A stretch of 64,000 bases of DNA from the NCBI GenBank assembly GCA_937898635.1, contig CALEJW010000045.1, positions 19,048 through 83,047 of the forward strand, read 5' to 3'. Shown here piece by piece: positions 34,694 to 42,431 of the stretch (its first letter is position 1; every line of letters starts with the position of its first letter). This stretch comes from an uncultured Pseudomonadota bacterium (GTDB taxonomy: Bacteria > Pseudomonadota > Gammaproteobacteria > Burkholderiales > Usitatibacteraceae). The notes under the pieces are model-generated. The model was not told the DNA's origin and did not search any database. It worked only from the letters and a program-made list of their open reading frames with translations. The position numbers and the translations under genes were made by a program.

Positions 34694-37600
34694 CTACGCG
34701 CCGTTCGCGACCGGCTTCACGCGGAACCACGCGGCATACAGGGCGGGCAGGAAGGCCAGCGTGAGCGCCGTGGCCACCACGAGGCCGCCCATGATCGCCA
34801 CCGCCATCGGCCCGTAGAACTCGCTGCGCGTGAGCGGGATCATCGCGAGCACGGCCGCGGCCGCGGTGAGCACGATGGGCCGGAAGCGGCGCACCGTCGC
34901 GTCCACGATGGCGTTCCACGGCTCGCTCCCTTCGCGGATGTCGTGCTCGATCTGGTCGACGAGGATCACGGAGTTCCGCATGATCATCCCGGCGAGCGCG
35001 ATGGTGCCGAGCATCGCCACGAAGCCGAAGGGAACGCGGAAGGCGAGGAGCGCCGCGGTCACGCCGATCAACCCGAGCGGCGCGGTGAGCACGACGAGCG
35101 CCAGCCGCGAGAAGCTCTGCAGCTGGACCATGAGCGCGGTGAGCATGGCGAGCACCATCACCGGCGCGACGACGGCGATCGACTTCTGCCCCCTCGCGGA
35201 ATCCTCGATGGCGCCCCCGGTCTCGATCCGGTAGCCGAAGGGCAGCTTCGCCCGGAGGGCCGCGAGCTTCGCCTCCACCTGCGTGCTCACCACCGGCGCC
35301 TGGATGCCGTCCTGGATGTCCGAGCGCACGGTGACGAGGGGCAGGCGGTCGCGGCGCCAGTAGAGCCCCTGCTCGAAGCCGGCGGTGAGCTCGGCCACCT
35401 GGGCGAGCGGCACGGTGCGCCCGCCGCCGACGGGAACCGCCAGGTCCTTCAGCAGGCCCACGAGCTGCCGCTCGCGCTCCGCGCCGCGCACCACCACGTC
35501 CACCTGCTTGTCCTTCTCCCGCCAGGTGGTCACCGCCTGGCCCGAGATGACCGTGCCCACGTACTGGGCGAGTTCCTGCGTGGACACGCCGAGCAGCCGC
35601 GCGCGCGACTGGTCCACGGTGAGGCGGATCACGCGGCTCGCCTCGTCCCAGTCGAAGTTCACGTCCCGGGTCCAGGGGTTGGCGCGCATCACGGCCGCCA
35701 CCTCGTCGGCGATGGCGCGGATCCTCGCCTTGTCCTCGCCCGTGACGCGGAACTGGACCGGGAAGCCCACGGGCGGGCCGTTCTCGAGGCGGTTCACGCG
35801 GCCGCGCAGTTCCGGGAAGTCCGACTCGAAGAGCTCGAGGAGCCGCCCTCGCACGACCTCGCGCGAGGCGTTGCTCCTCGTGTTCACGATGAACTGGGCG
35901 AAGTTCGCGCTCGCGAGCTGCTGGTCGAAGGGCAGGTAGAAGCGCGGGCTGCCGCTGCCGACGTAGCTCACGAAGTTCTCGATGTTCTCGCGCAGCACGG
36001 GCTCGGTCGCGAGGATGCGCTCGAGCCTGCGCACCTGGGCCTCGGTCGCCCTCACGCTGCTGCCCTCCGCGAGGCGCAGGTCCACGATGAGCTCCGGCCG
36101 GCTCGCGGCCGGGAAGAACTGCTGCTGCACGAAGCGGAAGCCGAAGAGCGAGAGCGCGAAGACGGCGAGCGTGGCGCCGATCACCGTCCAGCGGCGCTCG
36201 ACGCAGGCCTCGACCGCGCGGCGCAGGCGCCGGTAGAAGGGGCTCTCGTAGACCGCCGCCTCGTCGGCCGCGCCGCCATGGCGCCGCAGGTCGGGCAGGA
36301 GCCGGTAGCCCAGGTAGGGCACGAACACGACGGAGACGACCCAGGACACCCCGAGCGCGATCGTCACCACCGCGAAGATCGAGAAGGTGTACTCGCCCGT
36401 CGCGGAGCGTGCGAGGCCGATGGGCAGGAAGCCGGCGGCCGTCACGAGGGTCCCCGTGAGCATCGGCATGGCGGTGGAGGTGTAGGCGAAGCTCGCGGCG
36501 CGCACGCGCTCCCATCCCTGCTCCATCTTCACGACCATCATCTCCACCGCGATGATGGCGTCGTCCACGAGCAGGCCCAGCGCGATGATGAGCGCCCCCA
36601 GGGAGATCTTGTGCAGGTCGATGCCCGCCTGGTACATGAAGCCGAAGGTGACCGCGAGCGTGAGCGGGATCGAGAGCGCCACGATGAGCCCGGTGCGCAG
36701 CCCCAGGGACAGGAAGCACACCGCGAGGACGATGGCGACCGCCTCGGCGAGGGCGCGCGTGAACTCGCGCACGGAGCGCTTCACCGTCGCGGGCTGGTCG
36801 TTCACGCGGTCGAACTCGAGGCCGACCGGCAGCTGCGCGCGGATGCGCTCGAGCTCGCCGTCGAGGGCGCGGCCCAGCGCGATGATGTCGCCGCGCGGGA
36901 CCATGGAGACGGCGATGCCCAGGGCGTCCCGGCCCAGGAAGCGCATGCGCGGCTGCGGCGGGTCGGCGAAGCCGCGCGTCACCGTCGCGAAGTCCCCGAC
37001 GCGGAAGAGGCGGCCGTTGGCGCGCAGCGGGACCGCCTTCACGCTCTCCACGGAGTCGAGGGCGCCGCTCACGCGGATGTGGATGCGCTCCGCCGCGGTC
37101 TCGAAGCTGCCGGCGGAGGCGACCGCGTTCTGCTGCGCGAGCGCGGCGAAGACGGCGCGGGGCTCCAGGCCGGAGGTGGCGAGCTTCGCGTTCGCGATCT
37201 CCACGCGGATGATCTCTTCCTGCACGCCCAGGAGCTCCACCTTCGCGACGTCCTTCACCTGGAGCAGCTCGCCGCGGATCCGCTCGGCCGTCTCCTTGAG
37301 CTCGGCGTAGGTGAAGCCGTCGCCGGTGAGGGCGTAGATGTTGCCGAAGGTGTCCCCGAACTCGTCGTTGAAGAAGGGGCCCTGGATCCCCGAGGGGAGC
37401 TGGAAGCGGATGTCGCCCACCTTCTTGCGGACCTGGTACCAGGCGTCCTTGATCTCGTCGGGACGCGAGGAGTCCTTCACGAAGACGAAGACCACCGACT
37501 CGCCGGGGCGCGAATAGCTGCGCAGGTGGTCCAGGTGCGGCGTCTCCTGGAGCTTCTTCTCGATCCGGTCGGTGAGCTGGCGCTCCACCTCGTCGGCCGC

Positions 37601-37774
37601 GGCCCCCGGCCAGTTCGTGCGCACCACCATCACCCGGAACGTGAAGGAGGGATCCTCGGCCTGGCCCAGGCGCAGGTAGGAGCCCACGCCGATGGCCGCG
37701 AGGACCAGCATCGCGTAGAGCACCAGCGTCTGGTGCGAAAGGGCCCACTCGGAGAGGTTGAAGCGCCGGACCAT
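34694..37774 (-). CDS. RND-family efflux pump inner-membrane subunit
   Basis: Proton-driven exporter of 1026 residues in the AcrB/HAE family, with two six-helix halves. It begins RRFNLSEWALSHQTLVLYAML. The proton-relay aspartates Asp404 and Asp405 are in GLLVDDAIIAVEMMVVKME. Two large periplasmic porter loops are present, and the second half ends in a typical helix bundle (LALIPLTRSEF-like IPLTRSEFYGPMAVAIMGG). The ATG at 37774 follows the adaptor gene by 10 nt. The periplasmic loops are of the type seen in pumps described as acriflavin/multidrug resistance proteins. The substrate is unknown and no outer-membrane TolC-type gene is adjacent. Confidence 0.93.
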   Translation of the reverse strand: MVRRFNLSEWALSHQTLVLYAMLVLAAIGVGSYLRLGQAEDPSFTFRVMVVRTNWPGAAADEVERQLTDRIEKKLQETPHLDHLRSYSRPGESVVFVFVKDSSRPDEIKDAWYQVRKKVGDIRFQLPSGIQGPFFNDEFGDTFGNIYALTGDGFTYAELKETAERIRGELLQVKDVAKVELLGVQEEIIRVEIANAKLATSGLEPRAVFAALAQQNAVASAGSFETAAERIHIRVSGALDSVESVKAVPLRANGRLFRVGDFATVTRGFADPPQPRMRFLGRDALGIAVSMVPRGDIIALGRALDGELERIRAQLPVGLEFDRVNDQPATVKRSVREFTRALAEAVAIVLAVCFLSLGLRTGLIVALSIPLTLAVTFGFMYQAGIDLHKISLGALIIALGLLVDDAIIAVEMMVVKMEQGWERVRAASFAYTSTAMPMLTGTLVTAAGFLPIGLARSATGEYTFSIFAVVTIALGVSWVVSVVFVPYLGYRLLPDLRRHGGAADEAAVYESPFYRRLRRAVEACVERRWTVIGATLAVFALSLFGFRFVQQQFFPAASRPELIVDLRLAEGSSVRATEAQVRRLERILATEPVLRENIENFVSYVGSGSPRFYLPFDQQLASANFAQFIVNTRSNASREVVRGRLLELFESDFPELRGRVNRLENGPPVGFPVQFRVTGEDKARIRAIADEVAAVMRANPWTRDVNFDWDEASRVIRLTVDQSRARLLGVSTQELAQYVGTVISGQAVTTWREKDKQVDVVVRGAERERQLVGLLKDLAVPVGGGRTVPLAQVAELTAGFEQGLYWRRDRLPLVTVRSDIQDGIQAPVVSTQVEAKLAALRAKLPFGYRIETGGAIEDSARGQKSIAVVAPVMVLAMLTALMVQLQSFSRLALVVLTAPLGLIGVTAALLAFRVPFGFVAMLGTIALAGMIMRNSVILVDQIEHDIREGSEPWNAIVDATVRRFRPIVLTAAAAVLAMIPLTRSEFYGPMAVAIMGGLVVATALTLAFLPALYAAWFRVKPVANGA

Positions 37775-37784
37775 GGGCGGCGCT

Positions 37785-38864
37785 TCAGCGCGCGGAGGGC
37801 GCGTCGGCGAGGCGCACCGGCTGGTCCTCGCGCAGCTTGTGCACGCCGGCGGTGACGACGGTTTCGCCGGCGGCGAGGCCGCCGAGGATCGTCGCGCCAT
37901 CCTCGCGGTACTCGCCGAGCTCGACCTTGCGCCGCTTCACCCGGGAGGTCTTCGGGTCGACGACCCAGACGGCGGCGCCGTCCGGCGCGCGCAGGAGCGC
38001 GGTGAGCGGAACCACCACGAGTGTTGCGTCGTCGGACGCGCGCAGCGCCACGGAAGCGCTCATGCCCACGCGGGCGCCGGGTGGCGTCTTCGCCGCCGAG
38101 ACGCGCACCTTGAAGGTCCGCGTCACCGGGTCGGCGCCCCCGGCGATCTCGCGCACGCGGCCGGGGAAGAGCCGGCCGGGGTCGGCCCAGAGGAAGATTG
38201 CCACCTCCTGCCCCGGGCGCAGGCGCGCGACCTGGCTCTCCGGCGCGTCGATCACGACTTCCATCTCCCCGTCGCGCGCGAGGCGCAGGACCGGCTGGCC
38301 CGCGGCCACGACCTGGCCGGGTTCGGCGGAAACGGAGACGACCACGCCGTCCGCATCGGCGACGAGCGTGGTGTAGGCCTCCTGGTTCGCGGAGATCGCG
38401 GCCTGGGACCGGGCCTGCTCGACGCGCGCGCGCGACGCGGAGAAGGCAGCCTCGCGCGCGTCGTGCGCGGACTGGCTGATGAAACGCCTCGCGAGGAGGT
38501 CCGTCGCGCGCTCGTACTCCGCCTGCGCGAGGGCGTGCTCGGCCTGCGCCGTGGCGAGTTGCGCGCGGGCGGCGTCGGCCGCGAGGGCGGCGTCGCGCGG
38601 GTCGAGTCGCGCGAGCGCCTGCCCGCGGGTCACCCGGTTGCCGGCGTCGGCGAGGCGCGCGGCGATCTTGCCGCCGATCCGGAAGGCGAGGTCCGTTTCC
38701 ACGCGCGCGCGCAGTTCGCCGGAGTAGACCTCGCGCGTGGAAGCTGCGCCCGGCGCGACGACGGTCGCGAGGACGGGCCGGACGGGCTCGGCGGTGTCCC
38801 GCGGCCCGGAGCACGCGGCGAGCGCGAGGCCCGCGAGGAGGGCGCCCGGGAGTCGCCGGTTCAT
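37785..38864 (-). CDS. RND efflux periplasmic adaptor (membrane fusion protein), lipoprotein
   Basis: Bridges the RND pump and an outer-membrane channel. It has 359 residues: a lipoprotein signal with lipobox LAAC (about residue 18), a first half-lipoyl segment (RIGGKIAARLADAGNRVTRGQALARLDP), a coiled-coil hairpin (about 85-150), a second lipoyl half, a beta-barrel (VVIDAPESQVARLRPGQEV) and a membrane-proximal domain ending in EGETVVTAGVHKLREDQPV-like LAAGETVVTAGVHKL. The start overlaps the tetR-type gene by 4 nt (ATGA) and the pump gene follows by 10 nt, so all three form one operon. Confidence 0.93.
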   Translation of the reverse strand: MNRRLPGALLAGLALAACSGPRDTAEPVRPVLATVVAPGAASTREVYSGELRARVETDLAFRIGGKIAARLADAGNRVTRGQALARLDPRDAALAADAARAQLATAQAEHALAQAEYERATDLLARRFISQSAHDAREAAFSASRARVEQARSQAAISANQEAYTTLVADADGVVVSVSAEPGQVVAAGQPVLRLARDGEMEVVIDAPESQVARLRPGQEVAIFLWADPGRLFPGRVREIAGGADPVTRTFKVRVSAAKTPPGARVGMSASVALRASDDATLVVVPLTALLRAPDGAAVWVVDPKTSRVKRRKVELGEYREDGATILGGLAAGETVVTAGVHKLREDQPVRLADAPSAR

Positions 38865-39541
38865 CGCGGCCTCGCTTTCGCGGCCCGATCGCCCGGGCCG
38901 GCCGGGAAGCCGGCCCAGAGCGCGCGCAGGGCGCGCTCGATCTCGCGCTCGTAGTCGCGCCGGAAGAGGGCGAGCTCCGCGCGCTCCATCGCGCTCGCGA
39001 AGCGTTCGATGGGGTGCAGGAGCTGCCAGAGGCCGACGATGAGGCCGTAGCTGTGCTGCAGCAGGGTGACGCCCTCGCCGCGGCGCAGGCCGGGGAAGTG
39101 GCGCTCCAGGCCGGCGCCGGCGGTCGCGAGCGCCGCGGCGACGCGGACCTTGAACGCCACGGCGGCCTCGGTGGGCACGTCCCGGTCCATGAAGCCGAAG
39201 CAGCGGCTGGACAGCGCGAGGTATCCGGGCGCGCGCACGAGCTTGTCGCGGGTGACGGTCCACACGGCGTCGAAGTCCACGCGGGCCTTGCCCTCGAGGG
39301 AGCGCATGAGCGCGCCGAAGAAGTGCTGCAGTTGCCGCTCGTGCAGCGCGAGCAGCATCTCCTCCTTGCTCGGAAAGTAGAGGTAGACGGTGCCCTTGGC
39401 GACGCCGGCGGCGGCCGCGACCTCGGCGACGCTCGCCATGCGGTCCGGGTGGGCGAGGAACAGGGCGTGGGCGGCGTCGAGCAGGGCGTGGTGGCGCTCG
39501 GCCTTGTCCTCGGCCGCGATGGCGCGATGCCTGGATGTCAT
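38861..39541 (-). CDS. TetR-family repressor of the RND operon
   Basis: One-component regulator of 226 residues. The N-terminal helix-turn-helix (MASVAEVAAAAGVAKGTVYLYFPSKEEML) is canonical TetR; the C-terminal ligand domain is of undefined specificity. The ATG at 39541 is chosen over one at 39589 because GAGGG lies about 8 nt upstream and the longer start would run through the operators. Two palindromes (39544-39558 and 39575-39589) lie just upstream and the nearer one includes the Shine-Dalgarno. Autorepression and control of the adaptor and pump are inferred. Confidence 0.9.
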   Translation of the reverse strand: MTSRHRAIAAEDKAERHHALLDAAHALFLAHPDRMASVAEVAAAAGVAKGTVYLYFPSKEEMLLALHERQLQHFFGALMRSLEGKARVDFDAVWTVTRDKLVRAPGYLALSSRCFGFMDRDVPTEAAVAFKVRVAAALATAGAGLERHFPGLRRGEGVTLLQHSYGLIVGLWQLLHPIERFASAMERAELALFRRDYEREIERALRALWAGFPAGPGDRAAKARPR

Positions 39542-39543
39542 AA

Positions 39544-39558
39544 ATGACCCTCGGTCAG
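39544..39558. promoter_or_regulatory. Probable TetR operator, proximal copy
   Basis: ATGACC-CTC-GGTCAG, an inverted repeat with one mismatch, starts 3 nt before the repressor ATG. The same arms occur in the copy at 39575. Binding here would cover the Shine-Dalgarno of the repressor gene. Confidence 0.65.
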
Positions 39559-39574
39559 GTGCTCCGGACGGTAA

Positions 39575-39589
39575 ATGACCGCGGGTCAT
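39575..39589. promoter_or_regulatory. Probable TetR operator, distal copy
   Basis: ATGACC-GCG-GGTCAT has perfect 6-nt arms around a 3-nt centre. It lies 31 nt from the proximal copy, centre to centre, about three helical turns, so two dimers could bind the same DNA face. Confidence 0.7.
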
Positions 39590-39719
39590 GTGTCAAGCCC
39601 GGGACGGAATGGCGGTAAGATCGCCTCCGTCGCCGGCGCGTGCGTCGCACGGACGGCGACATCCGACAAGCCGCACGGCACGTATCCGACGGCACGAATC
39701 CAACCTGGGGGCACGAACC

Positions 39720-40451
39720 ATGAGTCGATCGGGAGAAGCGGACGATCCGCGGCGCAGGCTGCTGGTCCAGGCGCTGGCGGCGGGCTTTTTCGGCGGGGGG
39801 CTCGCGGGGCGCGAGGCGCTCGCGCAACTGCTGGGAAGCGCTCCCTCGAAGCTGCCGCCCGGCCGGTCGATCTACCGCCTTTCCGGCGACGTGCAGGTGG
39901 ACGGCCGTCCCGCCACGCTCGAGACCAAGGTCGGCGGACGCTCGACCCTCGAGACGGGCCGCAACAGCGAGATCGTCTACGCCGTGGGCCAGAGCGCGTT
40001 CATCCTGCGCGGGGAAAGCCGCGTGGTCCTGGAGACCGCGCAGTCCGATTCGCTCATCCTCTCGGGACTGCGGCTCCTGTCGGGCAAGATCCTCTCGGTC
40101 TTCGCCGCGCGCCGGCCCATGCAGCTCAAGGCCGCCACGGCCACCATCGGCATCCGCGGGACGGGGGTGTACATGGAGGCCGATCCGGAGCAGACCTACT
40201 TCTGCACCTGCTACGGCGTGGCCGAGATCGCCTCGACGACCGACCCGGAAAGCCAGGAAACGGTGGCGGCGCAGCACCACGACCGCCCGCTCTACATCGT
40301 GAAGGGCGCGCCCGCGGGCAGGAACATCCGCGAGGCGCCATTCATCAATCACACGGACCAGGAACTGATGCTGATCGAGGCGCTCGTGGGGCGCACGCCT
40401 CCCTTCGTCTTCCCCAAGAGCGACTACACGGGTCCGCGCCGGAACTACTGA
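39720..40451 (+). CDS. Exported FecR-domain protein
   Basis: Protein of 243 residues. The N-terminus (RRRLLVQALAAGFFGGGLAG, preceded by charged residues) looks like a Tat-like or Sec signal. It is followed by a FecR domain (about 60-150): SGDVQVDGRPATLETKVGG, SRVVLETAQSDSLI, then KAATATIGIRGTGVYME, the hallmark FecR end motif. The C-terminal part has CTCYG and an unrelated tail. Classical FecR proteins are transmembrane anti-sigma factors, but no sigma factor or TonB receptor lies nearby and no membrane anchor follows the domain. It is more likely a secreted or periplasmic protein; role unknown. Confidence 0.8.
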   Translation: MSRSGEADDPRRRLLVQALAAGFFGGGLAGREALAQLLGSAPSKLPPGRSIYRLSGDVQVDGRPATLETKVGGRSTLETGRNSEIVYAVGQSAFILRGESRVVLETAQSDSLILSGLRLLSGKILSVFAARRPMQLKAATATIGIRGTGVYMEADPEQTYFCTCYGVAEIASTTDPESQETVAAQHHDRPLYIVKGAPAGRNIREAPFINHTDQELMLIEALVGRTPPFVFPKSDYTGPRRNY

Positions 40452-40482
40452 GCGCGCGACGCTCCCGCGGCGCCCGCCCGGC

Positions 40483-42420
40483 TCACAGGGGGGCGCCGGC
40501 GAGGATCCAGTTCAGGAAGAGGTCGTATCCCGCGCGCGCCGGGTCCCCCGGCGCCGCGCTGGCGTCGAAGCCCGCGAGCTTGCCGCCGCTGTGGTGATTG
40601 CCCGAGGGCTTGCGCAGGAGCGGGCTCGCGGCGATGTCCGTGAAGTTGACCCGCCCGCGCACTTCCGCGTGGAACCAGGCGTCGTCGGTGGCGTCGCCCG
40701 CGATGGCGTCGCCGTTGCGGTCCGTGTTCGTGTAGAAGACCGGCGGGCGCGGCAAGGTCCCGGTCGGGCTGTGGCAGGTGGCGCAGATTCCCTGCAGCGT
40801 CGCCTTCACGTCGGCGAAGCGCACCGCGGAAGGTGCCGGGCTCAGGGCGGAATCCACCACGATCTTCAGCTGTGCCGGCGCGCTCTGCGCGGCGCCGTTC
40901 GTCGCGACGAGCTGCAGCACCCAGGTGCCGTTGGCCGGCGCATTGAGCGTGGGATTCGCGGTGTTCGCGTCGGCGAGCGTGGCGCCCGCGGGACCGGAGA
41001 CGATCGTCCAGGCATAGCCCGTCGCGTAGAGGCTCCCCGCGGCGCTCAGCGCGATCGCGCCCGGCCGCGCGACGCGGTCCGGGCCGGGATCGGCGACGGG
41101 ACGCGTCCCCGGCATGGGCACGGCGCCGCCGGCGTCACGCACCGTGTAACCCTCGCCCTCGAGGAAGGTGGCCAATGCCGCCGGCCCCGGCGAGCGCCAG
41201 AACGCGTCGAAGACGATCTTCGCGAGCGGCATGTTGCCGCGGTCCAGGACGTGGACCTTGGCGCGGTCGGCGAACTGGCGGAATTTCTCCCAGGTCGCGA
41301 AGTCGAGGTCCGACTGCGCGCCCGTGCCGCGCATGAGGTGGCAGGTGCGGCACGCGGGCGCGACGACCTCGTGGTAGAGCGTCGTCTGTCCCGCCGCCTG
41401 CCAGGAGGCCGGCACGAAGGTGTCGGAGAAGGTGGGCGAGGGCATCCCGTCGCCGCCGTAGAACGACTTGAGCATCGCCGCGGCGCTTCCCTGCCACTCC
41501 TGCGCGGCGGCGGGGCGCCGGCAGGCGTCCTCGGGGAGCGCGGACGGGGCCGGCAGGGGATAGGAGCACAGGATCATCTTGTTGATGGTCTTGATGGCCG
41601 CTTCCTGGTCGGCGCGGGTGAATCCCGGCATGGCGGAAAAATCGAAGGCATCGACCTCGAAGGGATGCAGGCGCGCCTCGACGTCGCCGCGTGCCTGCGA
41701 CACGGAGTTCTGGACGAGGTTGAAGCGGGGCTTCCCGGTCGCGTCGGGAGGCGTCAGCGCGTCCGCGCGCCCGCCGTGGCAGCTGATGCAGGGGCCGGGC
41801 ATCGCCTTGGGACCCCGGCCATCGAGGTCCACGGCGAGCTCGCGCTCGCCCGTCTGCGCGTTGAAGTTGAAGAACTTCGCGAAGCTCGTCCCGCCCGCCG
41901 GCCCGGGGCTGAACTCGATGCCGTTCACGCCGATGAGGTGGCGAGAGTCGCGAACCACCGCGGCGTCGAGGTTGAGCGAGGTGTAGGTGTAGCCCGCGGC
42001 CGCCTCGACCAGGTAGTTCTCCACGAAGAAGGCGAGCGTTCCGTCGGCGTTCTGCCGCGCCGTCATCCGGCGCCCGTAGCCCAGGTCGCGCCGGTCGCCG
42101 AAGACCACGCTCACCTGCGTGCCGGCGCCCGTGTCGAATCCGTTGGCCGCCTTCCACTTCGCGAGCGTGTCCTTCGCGTTCGTGGGATCGATCGCGGCGT
42201 AGTAGGCCAGTGCGTAGGCGGTCGTGTCGGTCTGCAGCGTGCCGTCGGCCTGCTTCTGCGGGTTGGGGAAGAGCAGGAAGCTGTCGGGCCCGGAGGCGAG
42301 GGCGGGGGGCGCGGGGTTGGCCGGGCGGATGTCGCCCGGGCTTCCGCCCCCGCCGCAGGAGGCGAGGACGAGCGCCCCGGCGATGGCGCAGCCGAGGGCG
42401 GCGGGAAGGCTGGGTCTCAT
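40483..42420 (-). CDS. Triheme c-type cytochrome lipoprotein with a PKD-like domain
   Basis: Predicted outer-membrane or periplasmic lipoprotein of 645 residues. The lipobox is LASC (about residue 21), followed by a Gly-rich spacer. Three heme sites CxxCH are at 211-215 (CISCH), 357-361 (CRTCH) and 546-550 (CATCH). Between sites 2 and 3, at about 430-520, lies an immunoglobulin/PKD-like stretch (ADPGPDRVARPGAIALSAAG to WVLQLVATNG). No enzyme family was recognised for the rest. It begins 11 nt after the stop of the giant surface protein, so they are one transcript, and both carry CxxCH motifs. Confidence 0.8.
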   Translation of the reverse strand: MRPSLPAALGCAIAGALVLASCGGGGSPGDIRPANPAPPALASGPDSFLLFPNPQKQADGTLQTDTTAYALAYYAAIDPTNAKDTLAKWKAANGFDTGAGTQVSVVFGDRRDLGYGRRMTARQNADGTLAFFVENYLVEAAAGYTYTSLNLDAAVVRDSRHLIGVNGIEFSPGPAGGTSFAKFFNFNAQTGERELAVDLDGRGPKAMPGPCISCHGGRADALTPPDATGKPRFNLVQNSVSQARGDVEARLHPFEVDAFDFSAMPGFTRADQEAAIKTINKMILCSYPLPAPSALPEDACRRPAAAQEWQGSAAAMLKSFYGGDGMPSPTFSDTFVPASWQAAGQTTLYHEVVAPACRTCHLMRGTGAQSDLDFATWEKFRQFADRAKVHVLDRGNMPLAKIVFDAFWRSPGPAALATFLEGEGYTVRDAGGAVPMPGTRPVADPGPDRVARPGAIALSAAGSLYATGYAWTIVSGPAGATLADANTANPTLNAPANGTWVLQLVATNGAAQSAPAQLKIVVDSALSPAPSAVRFADVKATLQGICATCHSPTGTLPRPPVFYTNTDRNGDAIAGDATDDAWFHAEVRGRVNFTDIAASPLLRKPSGNHHSGGKLAGFDASAAPGDPARAGYDLFLNWILAGAPL

Positions 42421-42431
42421 GCTCGGGTCCC

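Noticed and set aside
34526..37855. Very long open frame on the plus strand opposite the RND pump gene
   Set aside because: It is the shadow of the RND gene in GC-rich DNA: composition is dominated by Arg, His and Gly, with no recognisable domain, while the minus-strand frame is a complete RND protein.
40468..40498. Stem-loop CGGCGCCC/GGGCGCCG between the FecR and triheme genes
   Set aside because: Loop of 15 nt containing the triheme stop codon and no T-run; not convincing as a terminator.
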